From positions 1 through 22,751 of the forward strand of contig VGSX01000023.1 of the NCBI GenBank assembly GCA_016874895.1: a stretch of 22,751 nucleotides of DNA, written 5' to 3'. The notes below the pieces were generated by a model. It did not search any database and was not told where the DNA came from. It saw only the letters and a list, made by a program, of their open reading frames with translations. Shown here piece by piece: positions 14,001 to 22,239 of this stretch (positions are counted from its first letter, which is position 1; each line of letters starts with the position of its first letter). Both the position numbers and the translations under genes were made by a program. Origin of the DNA: Deltaproteobacteria bacterium. GTDB lineage: Bacteria; Desulfobacterota; Desulfobaccia; Desulfobaccales; Desulfobaccaceae.

Positions 14001-15564
14001 CCTGCAAGCCAAACTCCTCTGCTCCACCTATGCCTGCATCATCGCCGAGCCGGAGGCCGTTTTCAGATTCTTTCCCATGGAAGAGGGGCTTTTCGACATC
14101 CTCATCTTTGACGAAGCTTCCCAGGTTTCCATCGCCCACTCGCTATCCCTCATCCTCCGGGCCAAGCAAGTGCTGGTCTTTGGGGATAAATACCAGTATG
14201 GTGCGGTGAGCGCCGTCCACGTCAGCCGCAAATACAACGGCGCTTATTTTAAAAAAATCATCGATGATTACCGGGGGCAATACCACCGGGCGATTTCAGA
14301 GGAGCAGGAAAAGCGGCTGCTGGAGGAGGAGACTGCGGAGGTAGCGGATGAGGACCTGTTTGTGGCCGATATTCAGAGAGCCGACCATCTGGACGCCGCC
14401 CAGGAATGGCTCAAGACCTTCAGCATCCGCATATCTACCCTGGATTTTTGTTATGCTATTTGCAACTACTACAGCGCCCTCACCGAGCACTTCCGCAGCT
14501 TCCCCGAAATCATTGACTATTCCAACGAGTTCTTTTACCGCCCGGCCCAGATACCCCTGGTGGTGAACCGCCTCCGCACCAAGCCCATCGACGCCGTGCT
14601 GCGCTTCATTAAGGTGGAGACCCAGGGGCATTCCGGCAGAAACGTCAACTTGGATGAAATCGAGGCCATCCGCCAGGATCTTGAGAAGCTTACCGCCGAC
14701 GGCTATCGGGGCACTATCGGCATTATCGCCTCTTTTCGGGAGCAGCGTGACCGGACGGAAAAGTATCTCCGGGAGAAGCTCCCCAATTACCACCGCCTCA
14801 AAGATGAAAACCGGCTTACCATCTGGTTTGTGGGGGATGTGCAGGGGGAAGAGCGGGATATCATCTATTATTCCCTGGTGCAGGACAAGAAACTGCACAA
14901 TGCCGACTTGCGCACCATCTACCCCACGCCGGGAGGGACCGCCGACACCATCAAAAGCTTGAAGATGCAGCGCCTGAATGTGGGTTTCAGCCGGGCTAAG
15001 GATACCATGGTCATCGTCCACAGCATGGATTTGAACGACTTTGCCGACAGCCGGCTGGGCGACGCCTTACAACACTACCGCACCATCCTGGAGGAGACCC
15101 GCCGCCAGGACCATTTCATCGGCGATGAAGCGGTGTTTGAGTCCCCCAAGGAAAAGGAGCTTTACACCCTCATCACCCAGACCGAGTTCTACCGTCAGCA
15201 CCGGGACCGCCTCCTTCTCATCCCCCAGTTCAATATCGGCAAGTACCTCCAACGCGAATTTCAGAAATACATCCCCCGTTATCGGGTTGACTTTTTACTT
15301 ACCCTGGCCGATGGGGGTAAAGAAAAAAGCCTGATTCTGGAATACGACGGCCTGGAGTATCATACCCAGGACCCCATGGTGGTGCGGTCCCTGGAGGACT
15401 TCAAGAAAGAATACCTGGAATACGACCTGGACCGGCAACTGGAACTGGAGAGCTACGGTTACCATTTTCTGCGCATTAACAAGTTCAGCCTGCGGCCCCG
15501 GCAGGCGGGGGAGACCAGGGTGGAGGTGCTGAGTGAACTGCTGGCGAAGGCCTTCGCCCTGTAA
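11041..15564 (+). CDS. Large SF1 (Upf1-like) helicase with C-terminal DUF559/Vsr-like nuclease domain
   Basis: The 1507-residue protein starts at GTG 11041. Residues 1-420 have no recognised domain. The SF1 motor has Walker A at about 434-443 (GPPGTGKSHT), then a 550-residue coiled-coil-rich insertion, Walker B near 1024 (IFDEAS), motif III (VFGDKYQYG), an ASFREQ segment, QGEERDI near 1268 and motif VI (NVGFSRAK) near 1314. Residues about 1405-1505 match the DUF559/Vsr-like endonuclease fold: Asp1417, Glu1434-Tyr-Asp1436 and a YDLDRQLELESYGYHFLRI segment. A motor fused to a nuclease in a locus with type III R-M and a toxin pair suggests antiviral defence. It ends 4 bp from the convergent antitoxin gene. 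It may act alone, and which known system it belongs to is unclear. Confidence 0.85.
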   Translation: MSQFVKSLLNYYAAFTETRFSNRSTLNYKWLNDPNLTLEISFFPDFFRLWVTKLENNDHDPVDVRINQFHREIPVHRFRQKLDELLETSFNLESLQQFLAENSEGRDLSTPGKSREAFLEGARAYNLALRRALEQIVYALQKEEIAAIETQYRTTRLPTPTFNVPKFSQDIYDTLQRTALESEDEGSYFQRLKDTLKNRDHRLVLYDLYILLRQFAVVEASGTSYLFFGSIHQENGTNGSPAYPFCFVEVNFDTGDTDYIRLSIPRDLALLNTPAINTFDFQNVLIIPRAASFAASIPHLRQMDSFLANEYNLPPQAITTNEDCSIPPPTEGLPHLQYRLGFQVIKSEDKRLLDYSELMAKVERGEGSAIIDFVDGCLTKNFINTDDETNARFGEDYPKNTARYFYSDNPLPLNPSQKKILTAMGNPKNRVVVVDGPPGTGKSHTIAAVTYWANQNGKSIVITSHKKEALDVVERMLTDKFQKLHPYSKPSVIRISRDQELTTLNTIENSLALPVIGAAARRAENFNVEAVKRDKTRVEQKLAQTISTAITQTKLLPEAGKNLLRLFQLEEELSLDSAEIVGKPSLNMPDALKRFQEFPRLIPLKILRGITLDSFVILYQRRGDIPGIIKDLDDWNSGGIDLPPPPDIDPSSLINLDACQALVERLTPAFNQDLPLRQLDVKELEPLPPQWRELKSAVPSYRELQDVRHRLQELVNQTTFLGKIGLDKKFAATQKKFMQDFSAVWAYAQQAGLKPNNLMVQVDALMDFLQQLQGDTTYNMEFIYSPTDLTVLERDPGELNSLKFHHLLNTVALLHKKEKQDLTLKELARGLKLLQVRKLLEGVIAFKEETGLTKLTPQELYHLLVQLLNPLESLQPETIDALQAVRELYGPTLQRVWIDFSDLASLEKLSGLTRDEAKILEFITLHAELNREDAFLPEIRGQLEELNNYNQRLTEHDNDQRLKGFQNFQADMQRIKRSIAAGKRLTPLQAKLLCSTYACIIAEPEAVFRFFPMEEGLFDILIFDEASQVSIAHSLSLILRAKQVLVFGDKYQYGAVSAVHVSRKYNGAYFKKIIDDYRGQYHRAISEEQEKRLLEEETAEVADEDLFVADIQRADHLDAAQEWLKTFSIRISTLDFCYAICNYYSALTEHFRSFPEIIDYSNEFFYRPAQIPLVVNRLRTKPIDAVLRFIKVETQGHSGRNVNLDEIEAIRQDLEKLTADGYRGTIGIIASFREQRDRTEKYLREKLPNYHRLKDENRLTIWFVGDVQGEERDIIYYSLVQDKKLHNADLRTIYPTPGGTADTIKSLKMQRLNVGFSRAKDTMVIVHSMDLNDFADSRLGDALQHYRTILEETRRQDHFIGDEAVFESPKEKELYTLITQTEFYRQHRDRLLLIPQFNIGKYLQREFQKYIPRYRVDFLLTLADGGKEKSLILEYDGLEYHTQDPMVVRSLEDFKKEYLEYDLDRQLELESYGYHFLRINKFSLRPRQAGETRVEVLSELLAKAFAL

Positions 15565-15568
15565 GGGC

Positions 15569-15916
15569 CTACAAGAAGACTTTGTAGTCCGTTTTCAGGG
15601 CCTGAGCCAAACGCCGGGCCATGTTCTTGCCGATGGGGCGCTTGCCGTTTTCCATCTCCGAGAGGTTGGTGCGCTTGACCCCCAGGAGGCGGGCCAACTG
15701 CTCCTGGGTCAGGCCTTCCCTGAGGCGCAGGCCCCGGATGGCGCTGCCCGGATGCAGGTCGGGAAACACCTCTTCCAGGGGCAGGGAGTCGTCCTCCTCG
15801 GCCAGGATGCCGGCCACCGCGGCCTTAATTTTCTCAATCTTTTCCGGCGGCAGCAGGTGGCGCCGACAGACTTCGGCAAAATCTTGGGTAATCTGCTCCT
15901 TCATGGGTTCCGACAT
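15569..15916 (-). CDS. higA: HigA-like XRE antitoxin
   Basis: The 115-residue protein has a C-terminal XRE helix-turn-helix at about residues 60-108 (LRLREGLTQEQLARLLGVKR … LSEMENGKR). The N-terminal half is helical and probably binds the toxin. It begins 83 bases inside the end of the upstream toxin gene, so translation is coupled, the usual HigB-HigA order. It would neutralise the toxin and repress the shared promoter at 16170-16197. It converges on the helicase-nuclease gene with only 4 bp between stops and no visible terminator. Confidence 0.85.
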   Translation of the reverse strand: MSEPMKEQITQDFAEVCRRHLLPPEKIEKIKAAVAGILAEEDDSLPLEEVFPDLHPGSAIRGLRLREGLTQEQLARLLGVKRTNLSEMENGKRPIGKNMARRLAQALKTDYKVFL

Positions 15917-16163
15917 AGGTCACCTCCAGGGAGAGTTCCCCGGTAACTCTCCAAACCGCCACATAGGTGGGGCGGCCTTGTTTGATATGGCAGTGGTGGC
16001 AGTTATCCGCGCCTTGGATTTTGCCGTAGTGCGGCCAATGGCGCTGCACCGGGCCGACGGCGCGCAATTCCAGGGCCAGGGCCTTGAAGCGCTCCTGAAT
16101 ACCCGCGGGCAAACGCTCCAGTTGTTTCACCACCCGGCGGTTCAGGCGCACCTGCCATCTCAT
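15834..16163 (-). CDS. higB: HigB/RelE-like toxin (mRNA interferase family)
   Basis: The 109-residue protein has the RelE/HigB core: RRVVKQLERLPAGIQERFKA, then a beta sheet with RPTYVAVWRV and LEVTYVGTHEGADYPR. Such toxins cut mRNA on the ribosome. The last 20 or so residues are read over the antitoxin start in another frame, so they may be a dispensable tail. ATG 16163 lies six bases after a good -10 box, so the mRNA appears leaderless. The pair stands between two defence modules, where it could stabilise the island or act in abortive infection. Confidence 0.82.
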   Translation of the reverse strand: MRWQVRLNRRVVKQLERLPAGIQERFKALALELRAVGPVQRHWPHYGKIQGADNCHHCHIKQGRPTYVAVWRVTGELSLEVTYVGTHEGADYPRFCRSLSAPPAAAGKD

Positions 16164-16169
16164 GGGTTT

Positions 16170-16197
16170 AGTGTATCAATTATTGAGACCTTGTCAA
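16170..16197 (-). promoter_or_regulatory. Promoter of the toxin-antitoxin pair
   Basis: On the minus strand TTGACA (16197-16192) and TACACT (16175-16170) are 16 bp apart. Six bases (AAACCC) separate the -10 box from the toxin ATG, so transcription should start at the start codon. The layout copies that of the HTH-integrase promoter at 2336-2364. Confidence 0.7.
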
Positions 16198-16229
16198 GCT
16201 GCAAATGGGGCTGATGCCAGGGAAGTTAT

Positions 16230-16258
16230 TTGAGAAAGAACCGCGTTTGCCTTATGAT
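16230..16258 (+). promoter_or_regulatory. Promoter of the mod-res operon
   Basis: TTGAGA at 16230-16235, a 17-bp spacer and TATGAT at 16253-16258. The start would be near 16265, about 60 bases before the mod start codon. It is divergent from the toxin promoter. Confidence 0.6.
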
Positions 16259-16325
16259 AGGGACCGTGCATCTAAAGCTTTTTTCAGCCTGACCGACGGG
16301 TGAGGAAAGAGAGCGGGGTAATGTC

Positions 16326-18266
16326 ATGTTCAGGATTAACCTGACCGAAGAGGAACTGGCTGGACTGCTGGCAGCGGTGAACAGCGGGGTGGAGCCGGCC
16401 CCGGAGCTGGCCGGCAGGCTTTTCCCCTCCCTCCTGGAAAAGCTGGGCCAGGCCGGGAAGTTTGATTTCGAGACCTTGAACCGCATCCGCATCCCCACCA
16501 TCGAGTATGCCGGCAAGCGCCCCGAAGGGGTGATTCTGGCCTCCGCCGTGGCCCTGGGGCAGTCCGCGCCGTTGCAGGTGGTGCGCACCTTCGGGGAACC
16601 CGGCAAGGACGGCTGGCGGAACCTCATCGTCCAGGGGGACAACCTCCAGTTCCTCAAGACCGTGTATCTCAATCAGGACCCGCTCATTAAAGACATGGTG
16701 AAGGGGAAGGTCAAGCTGATTTATATCGACCCGCCGTTTGCAACGAAGTCGGATTTTCAGGGGGGAGGAGGGGAAAGAAGCTATGCTGACAAAATAGCTA
16801 ATGCTGAATTCCTGGAAAATTTGCGCGAACGCATGATTTATATGAGAGAACTACTTGCTAATGATGGAAGTATTTTTATTCATTGTGACTATAGAATGAA
16901 TTCTCATATAAGGGTAAGTGCCGAGGAAATATTTGGACGTGGAAACTTTCATAATGAAATAATATGGGTTTATTCTAGAATGGCTTCGAAGGGACAAAGA
17001 AATTTTAACAATACTCATCAAACTATCTTTTGGTATAAGAAAGGAAGTGATTTCATTTTCAATGTCGATGAAGTAAGGACGGAATATGCTGAAACAAGCA
17101 AAAATAGAGCTGGATATAAGAAAAAGGGCGTAGGTAGTGGGGTATTCAAAGAAGAAAAGCTATGTGAACTGAATCCCAAGGGGAAATTCCCTGATGATTG
17201 GTGGTCTATTCCTTTTGAGAGAAATCAGTTTTTCCCCACACAAAAGCCAGAACCTTTACTTGAGAAAATTATAAGAGCCTCCACCAACCCCGAAGACTTG
17301 GTCATGGATGTCTTTGCTGGCTCCGGCACCACCGCGGCGGTAGCGGAGAAGTTGGGCCGGCGCTGGATTGTCTGCGACTTCGGCAAGCACGCCGTCTACC
17401 TGATGCAGAAGCGTATCTGGCACATCGCCGACTCCAAGGCCTTCGACGCCGACAAGAAAAACGCCAAATACGGCCAGCCCCCCAAGCCCTTTGCGGTGGC
17501 CGCGGTGGGGGCCTATGACTTCAGCCGGGTGATGCATCTCCGGGAGAACAAGTGCGCCTACATCTCCTTTGTCCTGTCCCTCTTCGGCATCCCCAAAGAG
17601 GAAAAGGATTTTATCAGCAAGTATAAGCTGGACCACATCTACGCCGAAAAAGACGGCGACCCGGTGGAAATCTTCCCGGTGTGGGAGGACGACTACCTGT
17701 ATAACGTGCGCATTGACCTGGACTACTTGAAAGACCTCATCACTCAATCCCGGGGCCGGCTCAAAGGGAACTACTATATCATTGTGCCGGAGACCTGCAC
17801 CCGGGTCTCCGACCTCCGGCTCCCCAACGGCGCCGGCGGGGAAGTGCACTTCCGTCTGCTGAAATTCCCTTACAGCATCCTGGAGCAGGCGGCCCGGAAC
17901 TTCGCCATCAAGGACCAGCCCGACACCCCGGCCAACATCAACAACCTGGTGTCCTCGGTGGGCTTCTACTTCAACGACGAAGTGACGGTCAAGGCCGCCC
18001 GCACCCCCCAGGGCCTCAAGCTGGTGAGCTTCACCACTCCCATCCTCAGCCGGGAGGGGACCCCCTACCAGGACCTGGGGGGATTATCCCTCCTTCTGGT
18101 GGACCTGAACTACAACGGCCTCCTTTTTAACCTGGACCATGCGGTCTATGCCAAAGAGCTCAAGGAGGGCGGGGAGGTGAGCCTGGCGGGGGTGACCGGC
18201 AAGACCGCGGTCATCGCCATTGACCGCCACGGCAACGAATCGCCTCCCACCCCGGTGCAGGAGTAG
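16326..18266 (+). CDS. mod: Type III restriction-modification DNA methyltransferase (Mod)
   Basis: The 646-residue protein has motif IV DPPF at 135-138 before the AdoMet motif FAGSG at 330-334, the beta-class order of type III Mod enzymes. Methylation of adenine N6 is expected for the class. The segment between, about residues 149-319, contains motifs V-VIII and the target-recognition region. It is encoded by strikingly AT-rich DNA (two 60-base lines counted at 28% and 38% GC), while both flanks are GC-rich, so the recognition cassette was probably exchanged. The roughly 310 residues after FAGSG form a long C-terminal domain. ATG 16326 follows a GGGG-containing ribosome site, and an out-of-frame ATG sits at 16321. 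The res gene starts 6 bases after the stop. Confidence 0.92.
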   Translation: MFRINLTEEELAGLLAAVNSGVEPAPELAGRLFPSLLEKLGQAGKFDFETLNRIRIPTIEYAGKRPEGVILASAVALGQSAPLQVVRTFGEPGKDGWRNLIVQGDNLQFLKTVYLNQDPLIKDMVKGKVKLIYIDPPFATKSDFQGGGGERSYADKIANAEFLENLRERMIYMRELLANDGSIFIHCDYRMNSHIRVSAEEIFGRGNFHNEIIWVYSRMASKGQRNFNNTHQTIFWYKKGSDFIFNVDEVRTEYAETSKNRAGYKKKGVGSGVFKEEKLCELNPKGKFPDDWWSIPFERNQFFPTQKPEPLLEKIIRASTNPEDLVMDVFAGSGTTAAVAEKLGRRWIVCDFGKHAVYLMQKRIWHIADSKAFDADKKNAKYGQPPKPFAVAAVGAYDFSRVMHLRENKCAYISFVLSLFGIPKEEKDFISKYKLDHIYAEKDGDPVEIFPVWEDDYLYNVRIDLDYLKDLITQSRGRLKGNYYIIVPETCTRVSDLRLPNGAGGEVHFRLLKFPYSILEQAARNFAIKDQPDTPANINNLVSSVGFYFNDEVTVKAARTPQGLKLVSFTTPILSREGTPYQDLGGLSLLLVDLNYNGLLFNLDHAVYAKELKEGGEVSLAGVTGKTAVIAIDRHGNESPPTPVQE

Positions 18267-18272
18267 CTGCCC

Positions 18273-21113
18273 ATGCCCCCCAGAAAAGCCGTCAAGCTGA
18301 ATCTCTCGGAGCATACCCTGGAGGTCAACGAGAAGCGCTGCGACCTGGAACTTTTTGACTTCCGGGAGATAGAGGACTGGGTCAAGCAGCTCACCGGCAG
18401 CCGCACCTACCAGTATGAAGCCATCAAGCGTACCATGATTTACCTCTGGGGCGACGTCTATAAAAATGTAAATGAACTGGCCCGGGAGAACTTCAAAAAA
18501 AAGGAGTCCATCCAACGGCGGTTTCTCTCCGAGGACAATTTCCTGCGCCACCTGCCCCTGCCGGACAAGCTCTCGGGGGTCATCCACCTGGCCACCGGCA
18601 CCGGCAAATCCTTCCTCATCTTTGCCATCGCCTATCTTTCCATCGTCATGAAAAAGACCAAGCGAGCGTTGGTCCTGGGGCCGTCTTCCACGGTCATTGA
18701 GGCGGGGCTCAGGGACAAGTTTAAGAGGCTCATGGAGGACCCGAAGCTTCACAGCAAGCTGCCGCCCAAATACCGCCACGCACCGGTGGTCCTCCTGGAC
18801 GAAACCAGGCCGGCGGAGGATTATGGAATTTTTATCGAGAACATCAACGCCATCTACAACAAGGACCGGAACGCCATCGGCGATACCCTGTTTTCCCAGA
18901 CCGACGAGGTGCTGGTCCTCTCGGATGAAGTACACCATGCCTATACCCACCTGACCTTTACGGACACCGACCTGGTGCTGGACACGGCGGAGGGTAGAGG
19001 CCAGGAACGGGATGAACGGTTGTGGATGAAGTTTCTGCGGGAGGAGCCCAAGATCAAGCGGCATATCGGCTTCACCGGCACTCCCTACAACCAGGACGAA
19101 TACTTCACCGACATCATTTACAACTACTCCATCCCCGATGCCCTGCGGGAAAACCAAATCAAACAAATCAACCCCATCATCCACACCCACTCGGAAGAGC
19201 CGGGCCGGGAGTTCACCCAGGAGCAGGCCTTTGAAATCATCTACCGGACCCACCTGGATAACCGGGAGAAATACGCCTACCCTGATAAATCCGGCCAGGT
19301 GGTGGTGAAGCCCATCACCATTTTCATTGCCCCCCAACAGAACGTGGCCATCAAGAAATCGGAGGAGTTCATCATCTTCCTGGGGGCGCAGCTGAAAAAG
19401 GCGGATGGGGGCGGGCACCCGGATTCTTATTATGAAGGACTGGCCCGGCATAAGGTCATTTGCGTGGTGAGCCGCCTGGCCGCCTCGGAATACCAGCAGA
19501 AACTCGATGACATCGAAAGCCTGGAGGAGCCGGCGGAGTTTATCTTTGCGGTGGAGAAGCTCTCGGAAGGATGGGACGTGGACAATGTCTTCCAGATTGT
19601 GCCCATGCAGGAGCGGGTCTTCAACTCTAAGCGTCTCATCTCCCAGGTCCTGGGGCGGGGCCTGCGCATTCCCCGCCAGGTGCCACACCCGGCAGTTATG
19701 AGTGAATACCCGGTGGTCACGGTGACCAACCACGAGAAATTCGCTGACCACATCCGGGAGTTGGTGGACTACGTCACCCAATGCGAGGTTTATCTCAGTT
19801 CGGCGACGCTCCCGCCGGAAAGCGGGCTCAAGCGGTCCCGGCATAACTTTATCCTATTCAACATCCTTTACACCCCCCGGTCCACCCTGGTGGAGAAGCC
19901 CTTGGCAGAGGATAGAGCCCAGCGCGACCTGCTGCTGCTCAAGCCGCAAACCGAGAATCTCAAGGCTACCATTACCTATATGGTCACCGGCGATAAGAAA
20001 TTTGAGCTGACCCGGAATTTCGTCACCGTGGACGAGTTGGCCTATAATCAGGCCAAGCGGTTCACCACCCGGGTATTTGAGAACCAGCAGTTTCGGTTCT
20101 CCTCCGATATGGAGATTGAAGGCCGCATCCCTGATACGGAAGACATCCGGGCCGTAATTTTATCGGCCATGGAAACCGCGCAAATAGAAGGCGACCGGCT
20201 TTCCCTGGAAAACGCCCAGGCCATTGACCTCTACTTCGGGCAATTCATGCCTCCGGGAAGCAAGAGACCCAAGCGGGAGAGCATTCCCGGCAACTTGACG
20301 CCGGTGAAGACTGCCGAGATGGACCGCACCAGCATCCGGGTCAGCGAAGTAGGGAAAGATATATCCGTCTTTTTCAGCGAAGATTACGAAACCGAGGTGG
20401 GAGCTGACAATCTCTTTGCCTTGGAATACCTGAAGGCCGTCCGGGGAAAGTATGAGGAGAAGCAGCCGGGATTATTCACGGAACCGCTGGACGACTTCAT
20501 GAAAAAACACCAGGACCATATCAGGTTTTTCTATGGTCACCAGCCCCCTTATGTGGTGAACACCTCCCTCTTTAAGACCCCCCAGAACCTCATGAGGGTC
20601 ACCTCCAACCCGGAGAAGCTCTTTGTCTACGGGTTGATTGCCCATGCCCGCTATGTGCAGGCCTGGATAAAATCTCGGGACATGGGTTTCTATGCCATTG
20701 ACTATGAATATTTCCGCAAGGGCAAGGACCGGGTCCGGGCCAGCTTTAACCCCGACTTCTTCATCAAGATTGACCTGAATCGCTATGTGCGCACCTTACA
20801 GGACGAGGGGGCGGATGTGCAGCAATTAAGGGCGTTGCAAGACCAGGGTTTCGATACCATTATCAAGGTGGTGGAAATTAAGTCCGATGATGATGACGAC
20901 GAAACGACCCCGGCCAAGAAACGCTATGCCGAGGAACATTTCAGCATCTTAAACCAGAAACTTCAGGAGGGAGCCATCCCTGCCGACTTTATCCGGGACC
21001 ATGAGTTTCTTGAACGGCAGCTATATACCTTTCACTTGCTAACCCCGGCGGATTATGAGGCCTGGTTTTCGGACCTGGCGAAGGGGCGGGATGAGGCGTA
21101 TGGGGAAAGATGA
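18273..21113 (+). CDS. res: Type III restriction enzyme Res subunit (helicase-endonuclease)
   Basis: The 946-residue protein is a full-length Res. SF2 motifs are Walker A Ala107-Thr-Gly-Thr-Gly-Lys-Ser113, Asp218-Glu-Val-His-His (motif II), Phe267-Thr-Gly-Thr-Pro271 (motif III) and QVLGRGLR at 458-465 (motif VI). The C-terminal PD-(D/E)XK nuclease has Asp828 (NPDFF) and Glu868-Ile-Lys870 (VVEIKSD). All catalytic residues are present. With Mod it forms the complex that uses ATP to find pairs of unmodified sites and cuts nearby. The start overlaps the mod operon signals (GGAG at the mod stop), so translation is coupled. It is about the length of EcoP15I Res. Confidence 0.93.
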   Translation: MPPRKAVKLNLSEHTLEVNEKRCDLELFDFREIEDWVKQLTGSRTYQYEAIKRTMIYLWGDVYKNVNELARENFKKKESIQRRFLSEDNFLRHLPLPDKLSGVIHLATGTGKSFLIFAIAYLSIVMKKTKRALVLGPSSTVIEAGLRDKFKRLMEDPKLHSKLPPKYRHAPVVLLDETRPAEDYGIFIENINAIYNKDRNAIGDTLFSQTDEVLVLSDEVHHAYTHLTFTDTDLVLDTAEGRGQERDERLWMKFLREEPKIKRHIGFTGTPYNQDEYFTDIIYNYSIPDALRENQIKQINPIIHTHSEEPGREFTQEQAFEIIYRTHLDNREKYAYPDKSGQVVVKPITIFIAPQQNVAIKKSEEFIIFLGAQLKKADGGGHPDSYYEGLARHKVICVVSRLAASEYQQKLDDIESLEEPAEFIFAVEKLSEGWDVDNVFQIVPMQERVFNSKRLISQVLGRGLRIPRQVPHPAVMSEYPVVTVTNHEKFADHIRELVDYVTQCEVYLSSATLPPESGLKRSRHNFILFNILYTPRSTLVEKPLAEDRAQRDLLLLKPQTENLKATITYMVTGDKKFELTRNFVTVDELAYNQAKRFTTRVFENQQFRFSSDMEIEGRIPDTEDIRAVILSAMETAQIEGDRLSLENAQAIDLYFGQFMPPGSKRPKRESIPGNLTPVKTAEMDRTSIRVSEVGKDISVFFSEDYETEVGADNLFALEYLKAVRGKYEEKQPGLFTEPLDDFMKKHQDHIRFFYGHQPPYVVNTSLFKTPQNLMRVTSNPEKLFVYGLIAHARYVQAWIKSRDMGFYAIDYEYFRKGKDRVRASFNPDFFIKIDLNRYVRTLQDEGADVQQLRALQDQGFDTIIKVVEIKSDDDDDETTPAKKRYAEEHFSILNQKLQEGAIPADFIRDHEFLERQLYTFHLLTPADYEAWFSDLAKGRDEAYGER

Positions 21114-21131
21114 TGCTATCGATTTGCATCT

Positions 21132-21149
21132 GACAATTTTTCCATTGTC
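21132..21149. promoter_or_regulatory. Inverted repeat GACAAT-TTTTCC-ATTGTC after res
   Basis: Perfect 6-bp arms lie 18 bp past the res stop and 85 bp before the DUF932 gene. The stem is AT-rich and lacks a U tract, so an operator or weak transcript end are both possible. Confidence 0.35.
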
Positions 21150-21234
21150 GGTTAAGAACATGAGGCGATAGGTTTCTGAACCCCTAATGGACTGCTTGGC
21201 GTAACCTATGGCCTTATGACGGGGAGGGACGAAG

Positions 21235-22239
21235 ATGGCGCATGAAATCTGGATGGACAATGGAAGGGCTTCCATGATGTATGTCGAGGAAGTCCCCTGG
21301 CATGGTCTCGGCACCAAGCTGGACAAACCCGCCACAGCCCAGGAAGCCATCAAAGCGGCCAATTTGGATTGGGAGGTGGAAAAGCAGCTTTTGGTGGCCG
21401 TGGGCGGCACGGCAATGCAACCCATTGGCAAATATGCCGTGGTGCGCAAAGACTTGTGGGGGAGGCCAGACTGCCCGGTTTTCGGCATCGTGGGTGAGGA
21501 TTATACTCCGCTCCAGAATAGAGATGCCTTTTCTTTCTTTGATGAAATTGTAGGGAGCGGGGCGAACATTTACCATACCGCCGGGGCTTTGGGAAAGGGC
21601 GAGCGCGTCTGGATTCTGGCGAAACTCCCCGGCTATATCAGAGTAGTGGGAGATGATATAACCGACAAATATCTACTGCTCAGCAACAGCCATGATGGCC
21701 ACAGCAGTGTCCAGGTCAAATTTACTCCCATTAGGGTGGTGTGCCAAAACACCCTGACCATGGCGTTAAGTCAGGGGCCGACGGTAAGGGTAGTGCATAC
21801 AAAAGATGTTCATAAACATTTGCGCCAGGCAATGCAGATTCTAGGAATTATTAATCGCCGATTTGACGAGTTGGGAGAAGCTTTCCAGAATATGGCCAAA
21901 GTTCAAATGACCGAAGAAAGGTCACAGAGCTATTTCAATCTTGTTTTTCCCAACCCCAGGGACCCGGAAGATTGGGAAGGCACTAATCAAGCCAGGCAGA
22001 ACCGGCAATGGGCGCACTACTTTTTTGAAAACGGAGAAGGGAATAAGGAGGCCGGGGTGAGAGGGACCCTGTGGGCCGCCTATAACGGGGTGACGGAATA
22101 TATCGACCATTGTAAGAAACCAAAGTCGAAACAGAGCGATGACCGACGGTTAAACTCCATCTGGTTCGGCGAGGGTTATCTGGTAAAAGCCAGGGCCTTT
22201 AATGTTGCCGCAAACAAAATGAAAGAGTGGCTCCAGTAA
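21235..22239 (+). CDS. DUF932 family protein (phage/plasmid-like, TIGR03299)
   Basis: The 334-residue product matches the DUF932 'phage/plasmid-like' family: an N-terminal VPWHGLGTKLDKPATAQEAI, a central YTPLQNRDAFSFFDEI, and TPIRVVCQNTLTMAL, a block conserved in this family, then a C-terminal RAFNVAANKMKEWL. Function is unknown; the family is common on plasmids, integrative elements and phages. GGGGAGGGA precedes ATG 21235. The gene appears complete. Its 3' end abuts a truncated reverse-transcriptase remnant on the opposite strand. Its partner-type gene, a DUF3150-like protein, lies broken at the left end of the window. Confidence 0.88.
   Translation: MAHEIWMDNGRASMMYVEEVPWHGLGTKLDKPATAQEAIKAANLDWEVEKQLLVAVGGTAMQPIGKYAVVRKDLWGRPDCPVFGIVGEDYTPLQNRDAFSFFDEIVGSGANIYHTAGALGKGERVWILAKLPGYIRVVGDDITDKYLLLSNSHDGHSSVQVKFTPIRVVCQNTLTMALSQGPTVRVVHTKDVHKHLRQAMQILGIINRRFDELGEAFQNMAKVQMTEERSQSYFNLVFPNPRDPEDWEGTNQARQNRQWAHYFFENGEGNKEAGVRGTLWAAYNGVTEYIDHCKKPKSKQSDDRRLNSIWFGEGYLVKARAFNVAANKMKEWLQ

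Noticed and set aside
18084..19844. Long minus-strand open frame of 586 codons opposite mod/res
   Set aside because: It lies entirely antisense to the strongly supported mod and res genes, has no recognisable motif, and arises from codon bias in GC-rich DNA.
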